A stretch of 64,000 nucleotides of DNA, taken from positions 3,888,648-3,952,647 of the forward strand of contig CP141893.1 in the NCBI GenBank assembly GCA_036871055.1. The letters run 5' to 3'. Under the pieces are notes generated by a model, which worked only from the letters and a program-made list of their open reading frames with translations, had not been told where the DNA came from and searched no databases. The translations under genes were made by a program, and so were the position numbers. This DNA is from Bisbaumannia sp015645095. Lineage in GTDB: Bacteria; Pseudomonadota; Gammaproteobacteria; Pseudomonadales; Halomonadaceae. Within the stretch, counting starts at the first letter, position 1, and each line of letters starts with the position of its first letter. Of the stretch, positions 45,059 to 53,132 are shown one piece after another.

Positions 45059-45826
45059 CTAGTGCTTCAGGACCCGCGCCAGGAAGTTCCGGGTCCGTTC
45101 GTCCTGAGGCTCATCGAAGATCCGCTCGGGGGCCGCTTCCTCGGCGATCTCGCCCTGGTGGATATAGATGACCCGGTCGGCTACCTCCCGGGCGAAGCCC
45201 ATCTCATGGGTGACGATGATCATGGTCATGCCCTCCCGGGCCAGCTCGCGCATGGCGTCCAGCACCTCGCCGATCATCTCCGGGTCGAGGGCCGAGGTGG
45301 GCTCGTCGAAGAGCATCAGTCGCGGCTCCATGGCCAGGGCGCGGGCCAGGGCGACCCGCTGCTGCTGGCCGCCGGAGAGCTGGCTGGGGTACTTGTCGGC
45401 CTGATCGCGGATCCCCACGCGGTCCAGCAGGCGTTCGGCGCTCTCGTTGGCCTGGGCGGCGCTGACGCCGCGCACCTTGAGGGGCGCCAGGGTGACGTTG
45501 TCGCGCACCGAGAGGTGGGGGAAGAGGTTGAACTGCTGGAACACCATGCCCACCTCGGTACGGATGCGCTGCAGGGCCTTGGCGCCCTTGCCGTGGGGCA
45601 CCAGGTTGTGTCCATCGACCACGATATGACCGTCCTGGAACTCCTCCAGCCCATTGATGCAGCGGATCAGGGTCGACTTGCCGGAGCCGCTGGCACCGAT
45701 GACGACCACCACCTCGCCGGGCTTCACCTCCAGGTCGATATTCTTGAGCACATGCAGGCTACCGAAGTGCTTGTTGAGCTTCTGCATGCGCACGATGGGT
45801 TGGCTATCGTGCTGGCTCTCTGTCAT
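45059..45826 (-). CDS. polar amino acid ABC transporter ATP-binding protein (GlnQ-like)
   Basis: A 255-residue ATPase of the PAAT family. Walker A GASGSGKSTLIRCINGLE (about residues 42-59), signature LSGGQQQRVALARALAMEP, Walker B LMLFDEPTSALDPEM and the switch VTHEMGFAREVADRVIYI are intact. It energises uptake with the permease and receptor encoded just upstream. The ligand is not deducible beyond polar amino acids. Confidence 0.95.
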   Translation of the reverse strand: MTESQHDSQPIVRMQKLNKHFGSLHVLKNIDLEVKPGEVVVVIGASGSGKSTLIRCINGLEEFQDGHIVVDGHNLVPHGKGAKALQRIRTEVGMVFQQFNLFPHLSVRDNVTLAPLKVRGVSAAQANESAERLLDRVGIRDQADKYPSQLSGGQQQRVALARALAMEPRLMLFDEPTSALDPEMIGEVLDAMRELAREGMTMIIVTHEMGFAREVADRVIYIHQGEIAEEAAPERIFDEPQDERTRNFLARVLKH

Positions 45827-45838
45827 GGATGGGGTCCC

Positions 45839-46510
45839 TTATTGTCCGACCAGGCCGCGGCGCTCCAGTTGGCGCAGCAGCAGGGAGAGGCTCCAGGTAA
45901 TGGCCAGGTAGAGCATGGCCACCATGAAATAGACCTCCAGGGCGGTGAAGGTGGTGGCGATATAGATCTGCCCCTGGCGCACCAGCTCGCCGACGCCGAT
46001 CACCGAGAACAGCGAGGTGTCCTTGATGCTGATGATGCCCTGGTTGCCCAGCGGCGGGATCATGCGCCGGAAGGCCTGGGGCCAGATCACGTAGCGGAAG
46101 GCCTGGGTACGCGACAGCCCCAGTGACAGGGAGGCCTCGCGCTGGCCGCGTTCGATGGACTGCACCCCGCCGCGTACCACCTCGGAGATATAGGCGCCGG
46201 AGTTGACCGCGATGGCGGCGATGCCGGCGGTCAGGGCATTGATGGGGCCGCCCAGCAACTGGGGCAGGCCGTAGAAGATAAACAGCACCTGGACCAGGAT
46301 GGGGGTGCCGCGGAACACCTCGATATAGAGGATGGCGGGCAGGCGCAGCCAGCGGGAGCGGCTGATGCGCATCAGCCCGAAGACGATGCCGATCACGAAG
46401 CCGATGGCCAGGCCACCGAAGGAGATCAGCAGGGTCCAGGGGATGCCGGGCAGCAGATGGGGGATGGACCCGAAGGCCGCCGCCCAGTCGAATTGAAAGG
46501 TGACTTCCAC
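45839..46510 (-). CDS. polar amino acid ABC transporter permease
   Basis: A 223-residue HisMQ-type permease with about five helices. The EAA loop contacting the ATPase is ERGQREASLSLGLSRTQAFRYVIWPQAFRRMIPPLGNQ (about residues 139-176). Only one permease gene is present, so the transporter probably uses a homodimer. It lies 12 bases before the ATPase gene. Confidence 0.95.
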   Translation of the reverse strand: MEVTFQFDWAAAFGSIPHLLPGIPWTLLISFGGLAIGFVIGIVFGLMRISRSRWLRLPAILYIEVFRGTPILVQVLFIFYGLPQLLGGPINALTAGIAAIAVNSGAYISEVVRGGVQSIERGQREASLSLGLSRTQAFRYVIWPQAFRRMIPPLGNQGIISIKDTSLFSVIGVGELVRQGQIYIATTFTALEVYFMVAMLYLAITWSLSLLLRQLERRGLVGQ

Positions 46511-46615
46511 TAGCGTCTCTCCGGTTCACGGAAACGACGCGGGGCCGGGAGGCATGGCCACCCGGCCCCGCCGGTGATATCGCCGACCCACGGGCCGGCG
46601 CTGGTACCAGGGGTC

Positions 46616-47383
46616 TTACTCCTCGCTGGGGGCCTCGCCGAACCACTTGGCGTAGATCTCGTCGTAGGTACCGTCCTCGCGCATCTCGGCGAGTGCCTGG
46701 TTGACCGGCTCGACCCACTGGCTGCCCTTGTGGAAGACGATGCCGTACTGCTGGCCTTCGTAGAGGGGGCCCACGACCTTGGTGCGGCCCTCGCCGCGGG
46801 TCTGGGCGAAGTAGGAGACATTGGGCGCGTCGTAGAAGGCGGCATCCACGTTGCGCCCCAGCAGCGCCATGTACATGTCGCTGTTGCCCGGGTAGGGGGT
46901 GATATCGGCGCTGTCGCCGAGCTGCTCCTGGAGGAAGTCGTAGCTGGTGGAGCCGATACGGGTGGCGACCGACAGGCCTGCCAGGTCTTCGAGGGTCTCG
47001 ACGCTGTCGTTGTCGGCGCGGACGATGATCTGCAGGCCGGAGTCGTAGTAGGGATCGGAGAAGTCGACGATCTGGGCGCGCTCCTCGGTGATGGTGACCC
47101 CGGCGATGGCGATCTCCTGGCTGCCGGTCTGCACCGCCGGGATGATGCCGGCGAACTCCATGGTGGTGAGGTCGACCTCGAAGCCGGCGCGGTCGGCCAC
47201 CTCGTTGATGATGTCCATGTCGAAGCCGATCATCTCCCCGGTCTCGGGGTCGAGCATCTCGAAGGGCACGAAGCTGGGATCGGTGACCACCTTGACCTGC
47301 GGCAGGTCGGCGAAGGCACTGGTGGAGAGGGCGAGGCCGGCGCCCAGGGCGGCGGCGAGGGAGGCACGTTGCAGCTTGTTCAT
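46616..47383 (-). CDS. polar amino acid ABC transporter substrate-binding protein
   Basis: A 255-residue periplasmic receptor of the family 3 solute-binding type. The signal peptide is clear (MNKLQRASLAAALGAGLALSTSAFA, residues 1-25), followed by KVVTDPSFVPFEMLDPETG, IGFDMDIINEVADRAGFEV and IAIAGVTITEERAQIVDFSDPYYDSG, a typical ligand pocket pattern. The ATG at 47383 has GGGGAA upstream. First gene of the three-gene operon. Confidence 0.95.
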   Translation of the reverse strand: MNKLQRASLAAALGAGLALSTSAFADLPQVKVVTDPSFVPFEMLDPETGEMIGFDMDIINEVADRAGFEVDLTTMEFAGIIPAVQTGSQEIAIAGVTITEERAQIVDFSDPYYDSGLQIIVRADNDSVETLEDLAGLSVATRIGSTSYDFLQEQLGDSADITPYPGNSDMYMALLGRNVDAAFYDAPNVSYFAQTRGEGRTKVVGPLYEGQQYGIVFHKGSQWVEPVNQALAEMREDGTYDEIYAKWFGEAPSEE

Positions 47384-47464
47384 CGGGTTCCCCATTATTC
47401 CGTTTATTGATGGAACACACCCATCCAACATGACGAGATAAGGGGGGAGCGTCAAGTTGGCATA

Positions 47465-47500
47465 AAAAAACCTCCCAGCCGGGGGCGCGGGAGGTTTTTT
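47465..47500 (-). terminator. intrinsic terminator after erpA
   Basis: AAAAAACCTCCC pairs with GGGAGGTTTTTT around a GC-rich loop (47465-47500), 24 bases after the erpA stop. On the minus strand a run of seven T follows, a canonical terminator separating erpA from the ABC operon. Confidence 0.95.
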
Positions 47501-47523
47501 CACGGCCTTGCGTGGGTAAGCGC

Positions 47524-47892
47524 TTACACCATAAAAGAGGCGCCGCAGCCGCAGGTGCTGGTGGCATTGGGGTTCTTGACCACGAAGCGGGCGCCAGCCA
47601 GGCCCTCCTCGTAATCCACCGTGGACCCCACCAGGTACTGGTAGGAGAGGGGATCCACCACCATCGCCACGCCATCGAAGTCGATCAGGGTGTCGTCGTC
47701 GCTGCTCTCCTCGGCGAAGTCGAAGCCGTACTGGAAGCCGGAGCAGCCGCCACCGGTGACATAGACCCGTAGCTTGAGCTCGGCGTTGCCTTCCTCGGCG
47801 ATCAGGGCACGCAGGCGGCGCTGGGCCCCCTCGGAGAGCAGCATGGGCTTGGGGGTAAAGGAGGCTGGCTCGAAGGATTCGGCTCCGCTCAT
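47524..47892 (-). CDS. erpA: iron-sulfur cluster insertion protein ErpA
   Basis: ErpA is an A-type carrier that delivers Fe-S clusters to targets such as IspG/IspH. The 122-residue protein has the three conserved cysteines: one in VTGGGCSGFQYGF and two in the C-terminal TSTCGCGASF. Start at 47892 with AGGAG. A TTATCCACA box (47925-47933) lies 33 bases upstream of its ATG. Confidence 0.96.
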   Translation of the reverse strand: MSGAESFEPASFTPKPMLLSEGAQRRLRALIAEEGNAELKLRVYVTGGGCSGFQYGFDFAEESSDDDTLIDFDGVAMVVDPLSYQYLVGSTVDYEEGLAGARFVVKNPNATSTCGCGASFMV

Positions 47893-48004
47893 GGACGCGC
47901 TCCTGCCGGTGAATAGACCCCCCATTATCCACAAACCCCAGCAAAAGGGTCAACTTTTGCCGGGGATGGGCAACAGAGGATGTCGCAGCTTGGTATAGAG
48001 AGCC

Positions 48005-48194
48005 GGGGCTACCCTGGGGGCAGGTCTTCGCGGGGCGCGGTAAACCCCTCCCTGGGCGCTACTTTTGCCCTGCTTCGCTCTCGCATCTTGCTCCGCTTGC
48101 AGGACCGGTGCTGGCCATCCCTGGCCAGCCCGTTCGGAGGAGTCCTCCTCACCCCTGGCAAAAAACCCCCGCTCTTCCCTGCCCCCAGCGCCCC
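48005..48194 (-). repeat. dispersed structured element, copy C (about 190 bp)
   Basis: Third copy, inverted relative to A and B, in the 348-bp gap between argC and erpA. It ends with GGGGCTACCCTGGGGGCAGG on the plus strand and with the TGCCCCCAGCGCCCC counterpart at the other side. Hairpin 1 is GGAGGA/TCCTCC with a single changed loop base and hairpin 2 is as in copy A. The third stem (CCTGC with GCAAG) is imperfect here. It lies between convergent or co-oriented gene ends, not inside a gene. Confidence 0.85.
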
Positions 48195-48240
48195 TCGGTA
48201 ATGGCAATTGCGATGGTCTTGGTTGCCTGGGGGGTGGGGC

Positions 48241-49272
48241 TTAGGGCATCAAGGCCGGGGCGCCGAGGCCGGCCATCTCGTCGAAGCCGAACATCAGGTT
48301 GAGGTTCTGGATCGCCTGGCCGGAGGCGCCCTTGACCAGGTTGTCGATCACCGCCAGCACCACCACGGTGTCGCCGTCGCCGGGGCGGTGCACCGCCAGG
48401 CGGCAGATATCACTGCCCTTGACGCTACGGGTCTCCGGGTGGCTGCCGGCGGGCATCACGTCCACCGCCGGCTCGTCGGCGAAGCGCTTCTCGAAGAGCG
48501 CCTGCAGATCACCCGGCTCGCTGGTCAGGCGACCATAGAGGGTGGCGTGGATGCCACGGATCATCGGCGTCAGGTGGGGCACGAAGGTGAGGCCCACCGG
48601 GCCGCCGGCGGCCTGGCTCAGGCCCTGGCGGATCTCCGGCAGGTGGCGATGGCCGCTGGCACCGTAGGCCTTGAAGGATTCGCTGGCCTCGGCCAGCAGG
48701 GAGGGGACCTTGGCGCCGCGCCCGGCCCCGGTGACCCCGGACTTGCAGTCGGCGATGACGTGCTGGGCATTGATCAGCCCCGCCTCCAGCAGCGGCAGCA
48801 GGCCCAGCTGCACGGCGGTGGGGTAGCAGCCCGGCACGGCGATCAGGCGGGCGTTGCGAATCGCCTCGCGATTGACCTCCGGCAGGCCATAGACCGCTTC
48901 CTCGAGCAGCTCGGGGGCGCCATGGGGCTGACCATACCACCGGGCCCACTCCTCGGCGTCCTTGAGGCGGAAGTCGGCGGAGAGGTCGATCACCCGGGTG
49001 CCGCGGGCCAGCAGCTCGCCGGCCAGGGCATGGGCCACCCCGTGGGGAGTGGCGAAGAAGACCGCATCGCAGGCCGCCAGGCGCTCGGGATCCGGTTCGC
49101 TGAAGGCCAGGTCGTAGTGGCCGCGCAGGTTGGGGTACATGTCGCTGACCGCGACGCCCGCCTCGGAGCGGGAGGTGATCAGGGTCACCTCGACCTGGGG
49201 GTGCTGCGCCAGCAGGCGCAGCAGCTCGACGCCGGTGTAGCCGGTGCCGCCGACGATACCAACCTTGATCAC
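48241..49272 (-). CDS. argC: N-acetyl-gamma-glutamyl-phosphate reductase
   Basis: ArgC reduces N-acetylglutamyl phosphate to the semialdehyde in arginine synthesis. The 343-residue protein begins with the NADP motif IKVGIVGGTGYTGVELLRLL and contains the catalytic cysteine in AVPGCYPTAVQLGLLPL. I choose the GTG at 49272, which sits 6 bases after AAGGAG; the open frame upstream to 49599 is not conserved. It is divergent from the ClC gene; no other arginine gene is near. Confidence 0.95.
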   Translation of the reverse strand: MIKVGIVGGTGYTGVELLRLLAQHPQVEVTLITSRSEAGVAVSDMYPNLRGHYDLAFSEPDPERLAACDAVFFATPHGVAHALAGELLARGTRVIDLSADFRLKDAEEWARWYGQPHGAPELLEEAVYGLPEVNREAIRNARLIAVPGCYPTAVQLGLLPLLEAGLINAQHVIADCKSGVTGAGRGAKVPSLLAEASESFKAYGASGHRHLPEIRQGLSQAAGGPVGLTFVPHLTPMIRGIHATLYGRLTSEPGDLQALFEKRFADEPAVDVMPAGSHPETRSVKGSDICRLAVHRPGDGDTVVVLAVIDNLVKGASGQAIQNLNLMFGFDEMAGLGAPALMP

Positions 49273-49360
49273 GATGCACTCCTTCTTGACCGAATCTGAC
49301 GAAAGCCTGCCTTTATGATACATCTCTAGGGCCTGCCACCCCACTCTTAGAGGACACCCT

Positions 49361-51109
49361 TTGCCGCGACTGCCCCGCCCTAGCCTCGAGGCCTTCCGTC
49401 GCCAGCTGGCCAGCGTCGATGCCCTGCCCCAGCTGTGTGTGCTGGGGCTGGTCTCGGGGCTGTTGACCGGCGGCCTGATGGTGGGCTTTCGCCTGCTGCT
49501 GGAGGGGGGCGCCCTGGCGCTGATGCCGGGGGGGGACGTGGAGGCCTTCGAGGCCCTGGATCCCTGGCTGCGCGCCCTGCTGCCGCTGCTCGCGGTCACC
49601 CTGATCGGCCTGGGTCTGTGGCGTCAGCCGGCGGCGGCGCGCAAGATGGGCGTCGGCCATGTGGTGGAGCGGCTGACCCAGCATCAGGGGCGCTTCCCGC
49701 TGCGCAACTGGCTGAACCAGTGGTGGGTAGGGGCCGTGGCGGTACTGGGCGGGCTCTCCGCCGGTCGCGAGGGACCGGCCATTCACCTCGGCGCCGCCGC
49801 CTCCAGCGGCATCGGTCAGGTGCTGCGGCTACCCCATAACAGCCTGCGGGTGCTGGTGGCCTGCGGCACCGCGGCGGGCATCTCCGCTTCCTTCAATACC
49901 CCCATCGCCGGGGTCATCTTCGCCATGGAAGTGGTGATGCTGGAGTACACCATCACCGGCTTCATGCCGGTGATCCTGGCGTCCACCATGGGAGCGGTGG
50001 TGGCCCATCTGGTGTATGGCCCCGAGCCCGCCTTCCAGGTGCCCATCGTCACCCTGGAGTCGCTGACCAACCTGCCCTGGATCGTGATCACCGCCCTGGG
50101 GATCGGCCTGCTGGCGGGGCTCTTTATCCGCGTGGCCCAGAGCGGCGAGCGCCTGGCGGTGCTGCCCGGCTGGTTGCGCTTGATGCTGGCCGGCGTCGCC
50201 ACCGGGGCCTTGGCCTGGTGGTACCCGGAGGTCCAGGGCATCGGCTACGACAGCCTGGCCCTGGCGATGACCGGCGAGCTGGCCATCGACGTGCTGCTGG
50301 CCCTGGTGGTGGGCAAGCTCCTGCTCACCGCCTTTACCCTGGCCTGCGGGGTACCGATCGGCATCATCGGCCCGGTGCTGGTGGTGGGGGCCGCGGCCGG
50401 GGCCCTGAGCGGCCTGCTGGGCGCCTGGCTGTGGCCGGGAGCGGCCGCCGATCCGGGGCTCTACGCCATGCTGGGCATGGCGGCGATGATGGGCGCCGTG
50501 CTCCAGGCCCCCCTGGCGGCGCTGATGGCCCTGCTGGAGCTGACCCATAACCCCAATATCATCCTGCCGGGAATGCTGGCGGTGGTGATCTCCGGGCTCA
50601 CGGTGCGCCAGTGGTGGCGCTGCGATGGCCTCTTCATGACCCTCACCCGCCAGGGCCTGCACCCCCTGCAGCAGCCGCTGATGCAGGCCCTCTCCCGGGT
50701 CTCGGTGCCGGCGGTGATGGAGTCGCGGGTGGCGGTGACCCTGCGCCTGGTCAGCCATGACGAGGCCCAGGCCCTGCTCGACCACAAGCCGAGCTGGATC
50801 GTGATCCGCCGCTCCACGGAGGACAAGCCGACCCTGGCCCTCAAGGCGGCGGACCTGGCCCGCGCCCTGCTCGACCCACGCTGGGCCGAGCAGGCGCAGA
50901 TCGACCTGCTGGAGGTCCCGGGCCAGCGTCTGGACATGGCGGCCATCCCGGTCCAGGCGACCCTCTCCGAGGCCTTCCAGCGCCTCGACCAGCACGACGT
51001 CGACGCCCTCTATGTGGAGAACCCGGTGGCGCCACCCGGGCGACGGATTTCCGGTATCATCACCCGCGAAGCCATCGAGCTCTATTACCGTTTCCGGCCC
51101 CCCCGCTGA
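49361..51109 (+). CDS. ClC-family chloride channel/transporter with C-terminal CBS-like region
   Basis: A 582-residue ClC protein. Membrane part (about 1-430) with the anion-path signatures GGLSAGREGPAIHLGAA (gating glutamate E137) and GTAAGISASFNTPIAGVIFAMEVVM, and GVPIGIIGPVLVVGAAAGAL. The C-terminal 150 residues include a segment (VQATLSEAFQRLDQHDVDALYVENP ... GRISGIITREAIELYY) that reads as one CBS motif with a degenerate partner. It begins at TTG with AGAGGA upstream. Exchange versus channel function cannot be settled from sequence. Confidence 0.88.
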   Translation: MPRLPRPSLEAFRRQLASVDALPQLCVLGLVSGLLTGGLMVGFRLLLEGGALALMPGGDVEAFEALDPWLRALLPLLAVTLIGLGLWRQPAAARKMGVGHVVERLTQHQGRFPLRNWLNQWWVGAVAVLGGLSAGREGPAIHLGAAASSGIGQVLRLPHNSLRVLVACGTAAGISASFNTPIAGVIFAMEVVMLEYTITGFMPVILASTMGAVVAHLVYGPEPAFQVPIVTLESLTNLPWIVITALGIGLLAGLFIRVAQSGERLAVLPGWLRLMLAGVATGALAWWYPEVQGIGYDSLALAMTGELAIDVLLALVVGKLLLTAFTLACGVPIGIIGPVLVVGAAAGALSGLLGAWLWPGAAADPGLYAMLGMAAMMGAVLQAPLAALMALLELTHNPNIILPGMLAVVISGLTVRQWWRCDGLFMTLTRQGLHPLQQPLMQALSRVSVPAVMESRVAVTLRLVSHDEAQALLDHKPSWIVIRRSTEDKPTLALKAADLARALLDPRWAEQAQIDLLEVPGQRLDMAAIPVQATLSEAFQRLDQHDVDALYVENPVAPPGRRISGIITREAIELYYRFRPPR

Positions 51110-51136
51110 GGCCGGCCATCCCCTGCTGGAGTCACT

Positions 51137-51568
51137 ATGTATCTGTGGATCAAGGCCCTGCACCTGATCGCCGTGGTCACCTGGTTCGCCGCCCTCTTCT
51201 ACCTGCCGCGCCTGTTCGTCTACCACGCCATGGCTCGAGACCAGGGCGACCAGCAAGCCATCGACTACTTCCTGGTCATGGAGCGCAAGCTCTATCGCGG
51301 CATCATGACCCCCTCGATGATCGCGGTGCTGCTGCTGGGCGGCTGGATGCTCTACCTGGTACCCGCCTGGCTGAGCCAGGGCTGGATGCACGCCAAGCTG
51401 ACCCTGATCCTGCTGCTGGTGGGCTATCACCATGTCTGCCTGGCGCACATGAAGCGGCTCGCCGCCGGCACCTGCGACAAGTCCCACCGCTACTTCCGGG
51501 TCTTCAACGAGTTGCCGGTGCTGGTGCTGCTGGCGGTGGTGATCCTCGCCGTGGTGAAGCCGTTCTGA
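51137..51568 (+). CDS. hemJ: protoporphyrinogen IX oxidase HemJ
   Basis: HemJ oxidises protoporphyrinogen IX in the inner membrane. The 143-residue, four-helix protein has the conserved His9 (KALHLIAVVTWFAALFYLPRLFVYHA) and the C-terminal RYFRVFNELPVLVLLAVV. Its stop overlaps the thiD start (TGATG), so hemJ-thiD-thiE may be one transcript; hemL follows after a spacer. Confidence 0.93.
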   Translation: MYLWIKALHLIAVVTWFAALFYLPRLFVYHAMARDQGDQQAIDYFLVMERKLYRGIMTPSMIAVLLLGGWMLYLVPAWLSQGWMHAKLTLILLLVGYHHVCLAHMKRLAAGTCDKSHRYFRVFNELPVLVLLAVVILAVVKPF

Positions 51569-52401
51569 TGGCGGCGCTGAACGAGACCCGCGAGCTGCCG
51601 GTGGTGCTGGTGCTGGCCGGCCATGATCCTAGCGGCGGCGCCGGCCTGGTGGCCGACAGCGAGGCCATCGCCGGTTGCGGCGCCTGGGCGCTGACCGTGC
51701 CCACCGCCCTGACGGTGCAGAACAGCGCCGATGTGGCGGCGGTCCTGCCCTGCCCCGGCGAGCAGATCCGCGCCATGGCGGCGGCCCTGGGGGAGTTCCG
51801 GGTGGCCGCCATCAAGGTCGGCCTGGTGGCCAGCCTCGAGGCCCTGGATGCGGTAGTGGACGTGGTCAGGCGCCACCCCGGGGTGCCCCTGGTGGTGGAT
51901 CCGGTACTCAAGGCGGGGGGCGGGCGAGAGTTATCCACAACCGAACTGGTGGATGCCTTCCGCGAGCGGCTGCTACCCCTTGTGGATATCCTGACCCCCA
52001 ACCGCGACGAACTGGCACGCCTGGCCGGCCCCGGGTTCGAGGACGAGACCCAGCGCTGCGTGGAACTGCTCTCCCTGGGCTGCCAGGCGATCCTGGTCAC
52101 CGGCACCGACAGTCGCGAGGCGGGAGAGGCCCCGGACAGGGTTGTCCACACCCTGCATACCCCGGACAATGATCGCCAATGGCAGTGGCCGCGCCTGGCC
52201 GGCAGTTATCACGGTTCCGGCTGCACTCTGGCGGCGGCCCTGGCGGCCCGACTGGCGGTGGGCGAACCCCTGGCCGGCGCCTGCGAGCAGGCCCAGGAGT
52301 TTACCTGGCAGGCCCTCAGGCATGGCTGGCGCCCGGGCGAGGCCCAGGCCCTGCCGCGGCGCCTGTGGCGCCACCCCGACTGGATTCCGACGGCGGAGTA
52401 G
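51568..52401 (+). CDS. thiD: hydroxymethylpyrimidine/phosphomethylpyrimidine kinase
   Basis: ThiD phosphorylates HMP to HMP-diphosphate for thiamine. The 277-residue ribokinase-fold protein has VLVLAGHDPSGGAGLVADSEAIAGCGAW at the N-terminus, DPVLKAGGG and a C-terminal anion hole GSYHGSGCTLAAALAARLAVG. Starts at 51568 in a TGATG overlap with hemJ. It carries one TTATCCACA (51931-51939). thiE follows 2 bases after its stop. Confidence 0.94.
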   Translation: MAALNETRELPVVLVLAGHDPSGGAGLVADSEAIAGCGAWALTVPTALTVQNSADVAAVLPCPGEQIRAMAAALGEFRVAAIKVGLVASLEALDAVVDVVRRHPGVPLVVDPVLKAGGGRELSTTELVDAFRERLLPLVDILTPNRDELARLAGPGFEDETQRCVELLSLGCQAILVTGTDSREAGEAPDRVVHTLHTPDNDRQWQWPRLAGSYHGSGCTLAAALAARLAVGEPLAGACEQAQEFTWQALRHGWRPGEAQALPRRLWRHPDWIPTAE

Positions 52402-52403
52402 TT

Positions 52404-53054
52404 ATGCACAACCCATCCTGGGGCCATGGCCTCTATGCGATCACCGATGCCCGGCTGCTGCCCGATGACGCGCGGCTGCTGGCCGGCTGCGAGGCGGCCC
52501 TGCGCGGCGGCCTGGCGCTGCTCCAGTATCGCGACAAGTCGGCGGAGGCCGACAAGCGCCACCGCCAGGCCCGGGCCCTGGCGGCCCTCTGCCATGACCA
52601 CGAGGTGCCGCTGATCATCAATGACGACACCGCCCTGGCCGAGCGCCTGCGCCGGGAGGGCCACGCCAACGTCGGCCTGCACCTGGGCCAGGGCGATGGC
52701 GCCCTGGGCGAGGCCCGGGAGCGCCTGGGGCCCGAGGCGATCCTCGGCGCCACCTGCCATGGCCGCCTGGCACTCGCCGAGCGGGCCGCCCGGGAAGGCG
52801 CCAGCTACGTGGCCTTCGGGCGCTTCTTCGCCTCCCGTACCAAGCCCGAGGCGCCCCCCGCCGAGCTCGAGCTGCTGGGCGAGGCCGGGGCCCTGGGCCT
52901 GCCCCGGGTGGCCATCGGCGGCATCGATGCCGAGACCATCGGCGCGGCGCGCCGTGCCGGCGCCGACCTGCTGGCCACGGTGGCGGCGGTGTTCGCTGCC
53001 GCCGATATCGAGGCCAGCGTCCGCGACCTGAATCACCGGCTGAGCGCCTGTTAA
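52404..53054 (+). CDS. thiE: thiamine-phosphate synthase
   Basis: ThiE joins HMP-PP and thiazole phosphate to thiamine phosphate. The 216-residue TIM-barrel protein shows GLYAITDARLLPD, LLQYRDKSA, LIINDDTALA, VGLHLGQGDG, GATCHGRLALAERA, VAFGRFFASRTKPEA and AIGGIDAETIG. The ATG overlaps a TTATGCACA sequence and uses GGAG placed around the thiD stop. Confidence 0.95.
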   Translation: MHNPSWGHGLYAITDARLLPDDARLLAGCEAALRGGLALLQYRDKSAEADKRHRQARALAALCHDHEVPLIINDDTALAERLRREGHANVGLHLGQGDGALGEARERLGPEAILGATCHGRLALAERAAREGASYVAFGRFFASRTKPEAPPAELELLGEAGALGLPRVAIGGIDAETIGAARRAGADLLATVAAVFAAADIEASVRDLNHRLSAC

Positions 53055-53058
53055 ACGC

Positions 53059-53112
53059 TTATCCACAGGCTGCTCACGAAAGTTATCCGCACTATCCAGA
53101 TAGTTATCCACA
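53059..53112. promoter_or_regulatory. DnaA-box cluster upstream of hemL
   Basis: The 78-bp gap between thiE and hemL contains two perfect TTATCCACA boxes (53059-53067 and 53104-53112) and one TTATCCGCA (53083-53091), all on the plus strand. Such density in 54 bp is far above chance for this GC-rich DNA and suggests DnaA binding, either for hemL control or for titration. Confidence 0.65.
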
Positions 53113-53132
53113 ATCCATCACGAGAGGCTTCC

